NCBI RefSeq assembly: GCF_022539315.1
Contig: NC_066326.1
Span: 8,758,601 to 8,822,600, forward strand
Source: Serinus canaria
Lineage: Eukaryota > Chordata > Aves > Passeriformes > Fringillidae
Length of the DNA stretch: 64,000 nucleotides
Direction: 5' to 3'
Shown one piece after another: positions 13,301 to 24,000 of the stretch; positions within the stretch are counted from its first letter, which is position 1; each line of letters begins with the position of its first letter. The position numbers and the translations under genes are program-made. The notes under the pieces are model-generated. The model ran no database searches. It saw only the letters and a program-made list of their open reading frames with translations, and had not been told where the DNA came from.

Positions 13301-14283
13301 CAAGTTGCTGCTCCCAGCAGTGGTTAACACTCCCTTCACTCTGCCTGCAGAGCTACTTATGAGAGCATTTTGTGACCTGTTTATAGCAAAATAAACTGAA
13401 TTAGGAGATATTTCTCACATGCAGTGTTTTTAGGCTGACTGTGTTAATTTTGAGTGATGCAGGCTGGGGAGTTCTTACACAAGAAATGCCCAGAAAGGGT
13501 GATCCCATCTAGGTGAAGGTGGATAAGGAGGAGACACAAACCTGCTCTGCCAGCACTGCTGTCAGCAGGACACATTTTTCTGCTCTTCAAGTGTAATAAA
13601 ACTGCTCCACTAAACTAGTTTCTTGTTAATATCCCTTTTTTTGCTCTTTGCAGTTTGAATACCAGCAGGCCCAGCTGGAAGCTGAAATTGAAAATCTCTC
13701 ATGGAAGGTGGAGCGAGCAGACAGCTATGACAGAGGGGTGAGTGCTCTGCTTGCTTGAGCTTGTTGGCCAGATTTTGTTTGTTGGGCTTAACACTTCTGC
13801 AGGAGCACTAAGGCTGTCAAGTGAGGGTTCTGAGAAGCTAGATCCAGAAACCACCTTTAGCCAGCAGATGATGTAGAAGCAGAGTGCTCACTGCCTTGAG
13901 GGAGAGGAGGGAGGGCCGCAGGGATTCCTGCAAAATGAAACAAGTCCCACAGAGCTCTGGAGGAGACTGCGTGCAGCCTTCTGGTGAAAAGCAGCTTTCT
14001 TAAGTGTGTAGCATTTTAGACAGAGCATGTGCTGGGTAACTGCAGAGGGAGCCCACATAAAAAGGAAGAGGATCTGGGATCTTGTAATCCAGAATGTGCA
14101 TGAAGTGTGTGATGATTGGCGCTTCTCAAATTGGAGTTCAGTGTCCCCTGAGGAAAATGGGGTGTCTTCCAGGGATTTTATGCTAACAGTTTGTACCTTC
14201 TCTTTTACCAGGACTTAGAGAATCAGATGCACATAGCAGAGCAGAGACGGAGGACCCTGCTAAAAGACTTCCATGACACATAA
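1396..14283 (+). CDS. ARIH2: ARIH2 (ariadne-2) RBR E3 ubiquitin ligase, 3' twelve coding exons; 5' part outside window
   Basis: RING-between-RING E3 ligase that receives ubiquitin from an E2 (UBCH7 type) on a RING2 cysteine and works with neddylated cullin-5 ligases. Coding exons: 1396-1459, 5073-5220, 5734-5855, 6754-6863, 7688-7805, 9296-9346, 9447-9468, 10938-11089, 12160-12303, 12658-12726, 13654-13737, 14212-14283 (stop TAA 14281-14283). All junctions are GT-AG and keep frame. RING1 (CAVCMQF...[10 protein letters not shown]) is in exons 5073-5855, the IBR in 6754-7805, and RING2 ([17 protein letters not shown], then CWMCLGDW) in 9296-11089. The expected catalytic Cys is the codon at 9335-9337. 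Exons from 12160 on encode the helical Ariadne domain, ending LLKDFHDT. About 384 residues are visible of the ~493 expected, so the acidic N-terminus and UBA-like region lie left of base 1. No break was found. Confidence 0.97.
1460..5072 (+). other. ARIH2 intron, 3.6 kb, host of an endogenous retrovirus relic
   Basis: The intron runs from donor GTAAGT at 1460 to acceptor CCCCAG ending at 5072. Apart from the gag relic at about 3170-3640 and a possible LTR piece near 2990-3160, I see nothing coding. Open frames at 2361-2735 and 2577-2834 have no recognisable family features. Confidence 0.6.
3170..3640 (-). mobile_element. Endogenous retrovirus gag relic (broken)
   Basis: Read on the minus strand, this stretch resembles the matrix/capsid-proximal part of Gag from avian endogenous retroviruses. 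One frame (3627 down to about 3400) contains [17 protein letters not shown]. The next frame continues with a [13 protein letters not shown] motif, and a WSLTQ...WAGGLDPL motif follows to about 3190. The copy is dead: there is a frame change near 3395-3400 and an in-frame stop at 3327-3329, and I recognise no pol or env nearby. It lies antisense in an ARIH2 intron. I matched it from memory of the family's motifs, so the exact ERV lineage is unknown. The wider ends of the insertion are not defined. Confidence 0.65.
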
Positions 14284-14665
14284 GAGAGGAGGAAGTGACA
14301 GTGCAGGGGTGAGAGCAGCAGTGAAGTGATGGTAGCTTCACTGGGATAAGCAGGCACTGCCTCTGGGAGAACACGGCCAAGGACAAAGCCACCCCTCCCC
14401 TTGCAAGTCAGACACATGCAAACACCACCTCTTAGTCCAGTTTGTTCTCTTATCTTTCTGTTTCTGTTTCTGCCAGGCTAGAGGCCAGAGCTCAGATTGG
14501 CATATTTCCTGGGCCATTTCCCTCCTGCCCTTGATGGTTTCAGAAGGGGAGGGAGTTTTTTTCTGAATGGCTGTTAATAGTGTTAGATCATTACAGTTTA
14601 TGTAATTTTCAACGGTTGTACAATTATACAGACAAACCTTAGAATAACACAAAACCCTTTTTAAA

Positions 14666-14671
14666 AATAAA
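14666..14671 (+). terminator. Candidate ARIH2 poly(A) signal
   Basis: Canonical AATAAA 383 bp downstream of the ARIH2 stop codon. A second AATAAA at 15575-15580 could give a longer 3'UTR. The choice cannot be made from sequence alone. Confidence 0.45.
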
Positions 14672-17600
14672 TTGGCAGTGGAGTGTTTTTCCTTAATCTG
14701 CTTGTAAATTTAATGGGCTTTTCCCCCTCTCCTTCTCCCTTCCTCTGACCCAAAAATCCTCCTAGTCATTGAAGGAGGTTAAAAAATATCTCAGCTAGAT
14801 TTTCCAGTGCTCCTTTAACCAAGGCGTTGCAGCATTGGCATTGCATGAGGAGAGTGGCTGGTGTTAAGGGTGGCTGCTGCTGTGTCTGGCCTGACAGTAC
14901 CAGCAGTGGCTGTGATTCAGTATGATCACATGTGACATCTCTTTTTCTTGTGAATCAGCTGTGCAAAATCCAGCTACACAAACAAAAGCAAACAGAGGAG
15001 TTGTAGGGGACAGACCGGGTTAACAGTGGGGGATATGCTTGAGTTTGAGAGAAATTGAGAGAAATCAGATTCTGCATTTGATGAATTTAGGTCTTCCATG
15101 TAGATTTTTGCTTTACTTGTTTTTGTGGGGAGGATGTTGTATTGCCAAAGTGAGTGATGAGGGAGTAGTAGCATACAGTTGTTAATCAAGGCTTGGGGCT
15201 TTTGCAGAGTGAAAGAATCCATGTTATAACAGTGCCATGCAGCCTGATAAAGATTATTTGTGCCTGCTGGGTAGCATGGCTGAGAAAAATTGATCTCGTT
15301 CATCAAAGTGAGACTAAACACCACTACATTATGAGGAGGAAAGATTATGTACAACACACTCCCTGGCACGTGTTGGCAATGTGGACGGGCACTTGAATAC
15401 AGGTGCACTGCTTGTGCAGAGCCTGCACCAAGCCAGGCAGAAAATTAACTAGCAAAATTAATTTATTTGTATATTAGTATTGATGCTGGTGGGAACTTAT
15501 CAGAAAATTGATTGTTAGGAGCATGTGGAGCTTTTTTATTAACATTCTCTTTTCTAATGTAAAATATACACTAAAATAAAAATATGAAAAACCTAGTTCA
15601 TCTTAGTAGGGGTTAACATGAAAAAGGTTACTTAAATGCTGACTCTTGCCTGTTTGTTACAGGAAGCAGGCCATATATTAGGATTTCACAGATATCTGTG
15701 TCACTTGCTGCTGCTTGTTGTTTGCAGCCAGTAAGGTGCAGCTGGAGTCTGATTTGAGGAAATTTTCACCTCTGTGGGGAACTCATGGGATTCTCTTCTA
15801 TGCTGTATTTGGAAGTGTTGCCTTTGATGCATCCCTGTATTGTTCTTATGCAATGTCACTTGATAAAGATTAAACTGGAGGGGGGAAAAGTGCTAAATTT
15901 CCGTGTGTCAGAATAAGCTAACTGCTGTTGGAGCCTCTTTTATGTACCTGAGACATGTGACCCAGGTATTTGTAGCAGGTGTAATTTGGCTCATAGATTT
16001 TTTCAAGACTGATGTATTAGTTTAAACAAGGAATATCTGTCATAGGAGCCAATCCTCTGGCCATGCTTGTTGTACACAGAAAATTTCAAACTAAGAGGCC
16101 TTTTCCTTCCTCCCTCCCACCCCTGGTGTGGCATCTATCCTCAGGGAACAAGGGGATGCACTGCGAGGAGCTGCTGGCCTTGGGAAGTGAGTGTTACAGC
16201 AGAAGCAGCTGAGGGTAGGGCAGGCTTGTGGAGAGATGGCTGGAGTCAGGGAGCAGGGCAGGGAAGGGGGCTGTGGTTTCTGGGAGCAGCACTGCTTGCT
16301 GTGCAAGAGATCTCCATAGCCATGGCTCCTTATGTTCCTGCTCTGTCCTGCTCTGGCTCCCCTGGAGCCGTAGAGATAGATCTGGCCTTGCTCCAGCCAC
16401 TGTCTCTTGATTTCATTCCTTACTCTGCACCCAGCAGCAGCCTCTCTGCCTCCTCATGACATATCCTAGAGGTCAGTCTCTCTTCCTCTCCCCTTCCCAA
16501 AAAGATTGTCTTGGCATGCTGCTTCCACGGGAGGGGATAGTGGAGGGAGGACGGTTTGCTGAGACCCAGAAGTTTTCAGTGAATACAACCAATGTTTAAA
16601 CTATTCTTTAAAAATGTAATGTGCAAAGTACTGATGAGGATAAAAGCTGGTGTTCTTGTTGTCTAAACATAACTATTTTAACACCTAATCCCTTTGCAGA
16701 GCAGGTATGTGGAGTTTCCTAATCCCAAAGAATTTTCACTTCTGTTACATAATTGTCCAGCTTCGAGCTTAATGAGAATGAGGTTTTGTCTCTCCTTCCC
16801 TCGTTCCTTCCCTCCCTCCTTCTTCTATGCCCCCACAAAATATTTTGCTATGAATTCTTGTTTGTACACAAGCCAGACCATATAGCTGTGGCGAGGCTTA
16901 TTGAACAGGCTGCTAAGATGCTTGGCTGAGGAACAGTAATAAAGATTGCATAGTGCACCCACTAATTCTTTCACATTTTCTGAAACTAGAGCTTTGTCAA
17001 CAGTTCCATTAATTTTTTAAACAAAATACCCTTTCTGAAAATGGTGAAAGCCCTGGGTTGCACCCACAAATCCTATTGCCATGCTCTGGGTAAACAACAG
17101 GAATTGCTTTTGCAGCCCAGGCAGGACCACTTCTGTATTGGTGTTGTACAGAAAGTCAAGACAAAATGTGCAGGGCTGCTGGCTCTGTGTGTAAGGTGAA
17201 TGACACTGCTCAGGAGGCAGGTGACAGGAAGGAGGTGGGGGTTCTCAACACCAGAAGAAAAGGGCATTTTTTACCCCTGTAATAAATACATGGCCCTCTT
17301 TGAGTTAACAAGGTTATATAGATGTAGGTAATAAAAAGTGGCTCTGGAGTCATTAATTCTGAGGTACAAGTTTCCCTTTGATGCGTTAACTGCTACAGAC
17401 ATGGAATGTTTGCTCTTTTTTTTCTTTTTTGCACTTGTTTCCAGCTCCTGCGCCAGCCCGACACCTCTCCATCCTTGCATCTGGTACTCTTTTATTTGGG
17501 CCTCGCTTGTGTTAGTGCATTGGCTGCCTCATCTCTATTCGTCCTCAGGCTTCCCAGACTGTAACAAACCGTTTTCTACTGACACCATAAACTGCATGAC

Positions 17601-17949
17601 TGCTGCCCTGTGCAGCGAAGTCTCTGTGCCTGCCCGCAGACGGGGCAGCAGGAGGTTTCTGTACTATAGTCTTGCACTCTAAATTTTAGACTTTTTAAGC
17701 AGGTGAAAAATAGAACTTTATTTTTAAATGAGGCACTTGTTCTGGGAATTCCTTTCTCGGCCCCGGTCTGGTTGGGGTTGTGGGACAGCGCTGAGGTGCG
17801 TGGCAGGGCACAGGACTGCTCCCACCCCTAGCTTTTCTTCGCAGGCACCAGAGAGGGGCAGGGGCGGCGGAAAACGCCCGGGAGACGGTTGCCAGAGGTG
17901 TGCCCGTGGTTTCTTTGAAATAAATTGTGACTTTCTAACTTCGGCGGTG

Positions 17950-18093
17950 TCCTGGCTGTTCTTGGCGGTGGCACGGGGAGGGGCGGGGGGGCTCGCGTCG
18001 CTGTCCCCGCCCGCGGCCGCTGTCCCCGCCCCGCGGTGACGCAGCCCCGCCGGGCCGTTGCCGTGGTGACGCGGGGCCGGGCGGGCCGGGGCG
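17950..18093 (+). promoter_or_regulatory. P4HTM CpG promoter
   Basis: GC-rich, CpG-dense block directly upstream of the P4HTM start codon with no TATA box. It holds GGGGCGGGG-type GC boxes near 17975 and two TGACGC half-CRE-like motifs at 18037 and 18067. The transcription start is not resolved. Confidence 0.5.
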
Positions 18094-21000
18094 ATGGCGG
18101 CGGCGGAGGCGCGGGCCGAGGGGCCCCCGCTGCCCGGCCCGCCGGGGGGCCGCCCGCGGCCCGTCTGCTCCCGCCCCTACTTCCTCGTCCTCATGGTCTT
18201 CGCGCACCTCTACGTCCTCAACGTCCTGGGGCTGCTGCTCTTCGTGCACCTCAGCGCCGGCGAGCCCGGCGGGCCGCCCGCCGCCCCCCCGCCGCCGCCG
18301 CCGCCGCCCGCCCGCGCCCTCCCGCGCCTCGAGGGCATCAAGGCAAGGCCGCGACCGGGGGCCGGGGCCGGGGCCGCCGAGCGCTGGGCGCTGACAGCTG
18401 CTCTCCCCGCAGGTGGGCCACACGCAGCGGGTGGAGCTGGTGCCCGGCAGGGCCCACGCTGTGCGCACCCTCAGCCTCAAGCCGCTCCTGTTCGGTGAGT
18501 ACCGGCCCCGGCGGGGCTGCTGCTGCCGGGCCCAGGCACGCCGGTAGCAGGGGGGGTTTCCGCCCTGACGGCGGAGCGGGGGGTGTGCGTGTCTGTCTGA
18601 CACCCGCTGCCTTACACCCACTCGGGGGAACATGACTCCCTGCGTGTTGGCATCACCTCCCTGTGCTGCTGTTCCTCGGGCTGCGTTAAAAAGAGTGTGG
18701 TATCGTTTAAGGTATGTTGATGCAAAATTGGCAGAGGTTACGTGTTCTGGATGGCCCACTTTGAAGAATTTGGAAGATTAACCTTTCCAGGTTTTTCAGG
18801 TTTCTGTAAAATACTGGGAATAGACAGCAGATTGCTGTCAAGAACCTTGAAGAAGCTGCTCAATACAAGGAAAGGACAAACTTTTGTTAATAAATTATTA
18901 AAAAACAATTTAGTATTGATGTACTCATATGAGGAAATGAGTAACAGGAGAATTGATAGATTTAAATTTTTCCACCATTTTGTGTCCTGTTCTAGATTTA
19001 TCTCTATTTTTGGCTTCTCTGATACACAACCACACAACATTTGCCTTTCAGATATTTTAAAATCTTCTTTACCTTTCTCTGATGCTTTGCTGTCACTGGT
19101 CAAGTCTCACTAATTGAACTCTGTGTTCTGGAAAGTCACTGACAATATGCTATATAATTTGAGGGCTAGGAGTCCATCATTACAAATTCCTACTATTACA
19201 AAGTCAGAGAAAACCTGTTGTTTCTGAAAAGATAGCATAGAAAATCTTTCAGATGCCTTCTCAGTAATAAAAATAGTGGGATTTTTTCTGATTCCAAATA
19301 GACCACATACACTGAAAACCTCTCCATGAATTTCTTAGTGGATTTCTGTCTTGACATTCACTAAACAGACACACCAGCCTGGATCTGATAACCCCACAGT
19401 ATCACAAAACTGGTGTCATTACCAGAACCACAGTCTCAGGCAATTGCTCTGGTTCTCACTGGGGAAAACTCCTGTTTCCTCTTTCCCTGCCTTTCCAGTA
19501 CCACTGGAGTGAAACAGTTGGTCCTGGCCCCCAAGGAAGGTGCTGAAGATGATAAAAGACAGATTTGTCCTGGCAGCAGTAATCCTGCAGTTTTTAGCAG
19601 GATTCTTGTTCCAGCACCTCCATTGATTTTGAGGGAAGCTTTGCTCCCTGAGGATGCCATCACAGACAGTGACAAGCATTCACCATTTGAGATGCCATGA
19701 GTCAGTTCTCCTTTGTCCTCTGATAAGGAGTCCCTTATTTAGAAACTGCAAGTTGCAAGACAATTCTTATCTCCTGGCTCTCTCCTGCCAGGAGCCAGCT
19801 CTTACTTTAAAAGACTTCCAGAGACTTCTCTCTCTATGCAAGCAGTACCAATCTAATTCATCTGGTTTAAAAAAGCCAATTCATTGTATCTCTGTTACTT
19901 AAATTAGTGGGAGTGTGTATTTAACTAGGTTGTGTTTGGTGAATACAGAAGCCCTTTGCAAAGACCCTTGAGTTTCTGGGGATTTAACACAAAGTGCTGC
20001 AGCATACAAGAGCCAATTTCAGGAAACAGGAAAGTGCCTGATCTGTCATCTTTGCTTTCAGCAGAGCAGGCTGCAGTGGGCCCACAGCAGCAGACACTCA
20101 TGAATGATTTAATGTGTTCTCTGGGCTTCAGAGCATGGGCAGGGCACCGTAGGGGAACGTTAGGTTTGGTTTTTAGTTGTGGGGTAAGTCACATCTGCAT
20201 GGAACCCAAGCCTATTTTATGGAGCTATGAAAAAAAATCCCTGCCCTATTTTTCCCCCCCTCTGGCTACAAGGCATAATTTCTAAAGCTTGTAAATCAGA
20301 CCATCTGTGCAGTTTTCAGTTGGGAAACTCTAGTAATCAAATAACCCTACTAATGGAAAACAAATCAGATAAAGCCTTTTCAACCTTCAGAGCTTTTATG
20401 TGTTTTGTTTTCCAAACGCAGTCTGTTCAGAAGATACTGCCATTGCAGGGACCACCTGACATTCAGTGGATTGGGCAGTAATTTCTAAGACAAGACAGTG
20501 GAGAGGAATAAAAATAGGAAATTTGGCTGTGTGTTTCTTCTGAACCTCGGGGAAGAGAAGTAAGCACTGTGCACAAATGTCAGTGCGCAGCTGAATTGCA
20601 GTGTGTGTGTCTGAGGAGCCCGCAGCGTGGGTTGCTGGTGTGCCCTGTGAACACGGGGAGGCAATGTGTGCCCTGTGAACACGGGGAGGCAGTGTGTCCC
20701 CAGCAGACCGATGTGTCCCCGGCAGACCGGTGTGTCTCCAGCAGACCGTCTGTCTCTGCACGGCCAGCGCTGCAGGCGTCACCAGCAAGGCAGAAAGCAT
20801 TCCTCCCAAAGGCTGGTTTTTCCGCTTGTTTTGGTTTTTTATTTCAGCCACAGGTTTCAACCAATATAGAAAACTTTCCACGGACAGTGCTTTGTTAGGC
20901 AGTAGAAATCCCACTTGTTTCCTCATTTGGGGATTTGCTGTTTTCTGCTCTGTGGTCTGGAGCACAGTGTGTGCCCCTGCAGGGAGTGACAGTCCGGCTT

Positions 21001-24000
21001 GAGTGAGATAGTGAGCTGCAGAGAGACTGAGTTTTCCCGTATTTTTCCCATATTTTCTATCTTCCTTATGTACAGGTGGAAGGCCAGACAGCTGTGAAAG
21101 GTTTCTCCCCTGCTCTCAAACCAAAACTGCAATATCCTACCGTGCTTGGGCTGGAAATGACTTCCCAGTGGCAAGCAAAGCTGCTGTTCACACCAAAGCA
21201 GAGCTTTGAACAGCTGATGTCTCACTCATGCTCTGCTTTTCTCAAGGTTCTTGTGATATCCGCAGTTACCAGAATCTTCTGATCCACACTGAATTTCTGA
21301 TGTTGAAAAACAGTTTTTTCCCTGTTATGTAGAAACCCTCAGCTGTCTGCTCTGTGCCTTTCCTACTTGAGAATGGCCGTTTCCTTTTGCATGTGCGGAT
21401 GCTCATCAACTCTCAGTGCAGGAAGCTGAAGGGACAGCCTGACTCAAGAGCAGAGTTCAGCATGCAGTTTTTGAGGGGCTGGGCATAGCCAGGGTGGGTT
21501 CCTCTCCCCGTTAATTTACCTCTGACTGTTCAAGAGTAAAGTATTTGCTCCATTACATAAAAAGTATCACTTCACAGTCAGGGAGACTTTCGTGTAATCT
21601 CTGGACATAAAATAAGCAGCCACTTGGGCAACATCGATGTCTAAGGGTCAAATAATGAATCTGAAATACCAGCTCTGATAATAAGAACTAGAAGGAACTG
21701 TAATTAAAGTTTTCTTCTAGTTTGTCCTCACCTGCATAGTTTTGTTGTGATGTTGGATCCTATGCAAAGTTGAACATAGCACGTCCTGGATCTACAGAGC
21801 ATTGTGAGAGGAACATGTTAAACCTGCATCCTTAAGCTCTGTCTTGGGATCTGTAGTGAAGCCCTATCTGCACTATGACTGCTTCAAATCACCTAGAAAT
21901 ATCACTGTACATCTCCAAAACACCACCTGCCAGGGAAAGGAGTTTTCTAGCCATAGGGAAGGGAGATTTTTCAGACCTTCCATCCCGCCTGTTCGGGGCA
22001 GCGGTGATGCTTCCACCTCCGCACTGCCTGGTGCAGGTTCCTGTTCCTCTTCTGCCAGGCATAGGCCTTGTTCACCACCACTTTGTCACTCTGCACTTCA
22101 CCACTGACAACGAAGACCCCTGCCTGAGTGCCTCGCATGATGTTGTGGGCGCAGGTGGCATCTATGTCCAGCCACTGCTGGAGCCTGGCAGGGATTTCAG
22201 TTCTGAGCAGTGGGCCGTGCTTCAGCACCTCCACTTTGGAGGGGTCCAGGTCAAAGTCTGAGATGGTGGTGGTGGTGTTCCTCCTCAGGATTCGGATTTT
22301 CACTGCTGCAGGGGTTGGAAAAAGAGCTGTGAGTTCTGTTTACTCTTCATAGTTCGCTCCTACTTCAAGACATAAAGCCAGCCCAAGTTTTCTCTTCTGT
22401 CTCTGTAATGTGGGGAAGTATCTGTCCAAGCTTTTTTGAACTTATGAAAGTTCTCATTTGAGGTTAGTCTCCAGTACTGAACACTGTTCTTAGAGTCACA
22501 GAATTATTTAGGTTGGAAAGTACCTCAAAGATCAAGTTCAACCACTGACCCAGCACTGCCCAGTTCACCACTAAACCATGTCCTCAAGTGCCACAACCAC
22601 ATGTCTTTCAAACACCTTCAGGGTGGTGACTCAAGCCCTTCCCTAGGCAGCCTGTTCCAGTGCTTGATAATTCTTTTGGTGAAGAAATTTTTCCTATTAC
22701 CCAATCTGAACCTATCCATTGCAACTTTGAAGCCATTTCCTCTTGTTATGTTGGAGAAAAGGCCTCCTTCTCCTTCTCAATCCATTTCCCTTCTAAGAGT
22801 GGCAAAGATACATCAGTACCACTGCAGAAACCCTGGAGGAATCATGGGCACAAGCAAGCAGATGCATCAAAGTCCTGGTCTTGTGCAAATTACTTGACTT
22901 TTCTCTGAGCAGGGATTTCAGGAAGTGACATGACTGACAGCTGCTCAGGATTTGTAAACCTTTTTTTGAAAAATATCTTTATTTTTCTCTATGTGTGCCT
23001 GAATTCAGGACAGTATCTTGAAAACTTCCTGCTGTCTGAGCAGCACCAGTGCTGCTGCTTGCTTGGGCTCGGAGAGGGAGAGTCACAATACTAGAACAAC
23101 ACTATTAAAGTGTGAAATAGCTGGCATGGAATTTGCTAAAGATTCTTATAAACATCGATTGAAATGTTTGTCTGAAAGGGAAAACCAGAGTACTGCTTGT
23201 TTTTAGCACTCACAGACCAAAACCAAACCAGACCCCACAGAAATAAATCAGGTCCTCACTTCCAGTGCTGCCAGGAGCTGGGTCCTCCTGCTACCTCACA
23301 AGTAAGGTGGAAACTGAAAATCCCTGGGATCTGCTGTAAAAGTTGCAGTTTCTCCAAGTCAGTATGTTATAGCAAGGCTATTTTCTGGGCGTGTCACTGC
23401 TTGGCTGCTGGAGGGAATGGTGGCAGTTGAGAGGAATAGAAATGTACTCACCAAAATCATTTGCGCAGAAGCTTTCCAGGATCTCCCTGGCAGTGCTGGC
23501 CTCCTCAAGCTCACAGTCCTTGCAGCTGGCTCGGGGCACTGCTGCAACAGAAATGAGGTTAAAACCCCCTTGTCAAGCTTCACTGGAAAAGGTACAATGA
23601 AATTTTGAGATCTGCAAGTGGTGGCTTGCTGTTCCTTAGTGATGCTTCTTCCTGAGCTACCCAGGCCCTGCAGAGGTACCTCAGACAGGCAAGGTGGGAA
23701 ATGTTAGACTCTCCTTCCTGTGAAGGCAGGCACTGCTTGTCAGTGCTTTGTTCAGGCTTGTGTGTGTTGCTGCATGTTAAAACAGCAGTGAAAATGCTTA
23801 ATGAAGATCTCCTAATTTGGATGAAACAGCAAAACCAGTGGTATGGCCAGACTCCATCCAGTGATGCTGAAATGATGTTGAAATCTCTGTTCTCCCCTTA
23901 ACTGCTCTTGAATCTCCCCCAGTGTTCATCAGGATCTGGGTGTTAATTGAGTCCTTCAGACAGACTTTTTTCCAGTGTAACTCTTGTCTGCAGAGGCTCA

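Larger units (their letters stand above)
14284..18093 (+). other. ARIH2 3'UTR and ARIH2-P4HTM intergenic region
   Basis: The stretch starts with ARIH2 3'UTR. Candidate AATAAA signals lie at 14666-14671 and 15575-15580, and the first, 383 bp after the stop, is enough for a short 3'UTR. The rest is AT-rich with short pyrimidine runs (for example about 16795-16830), then turns sharply GC-rich from about 17750 into the P4HTM promoter. I see no conserved coding exon. Confidence 0.5.

Noticed and set aside
17935..18759. 274-codon minus-strand frame across P4HTM exons 1-2
   Set aside because: Antisense of a CpG island and P4HTM exons; low-complexity Arg/Pro/Gly sequence.
18738..19113. Overlapping 121- and 123-codon frames on both strands in P4HTM intron 2
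   Set aside because: No recognisable family, no splice or promoter context; sense-antisense open pairs of this size occur by chance.
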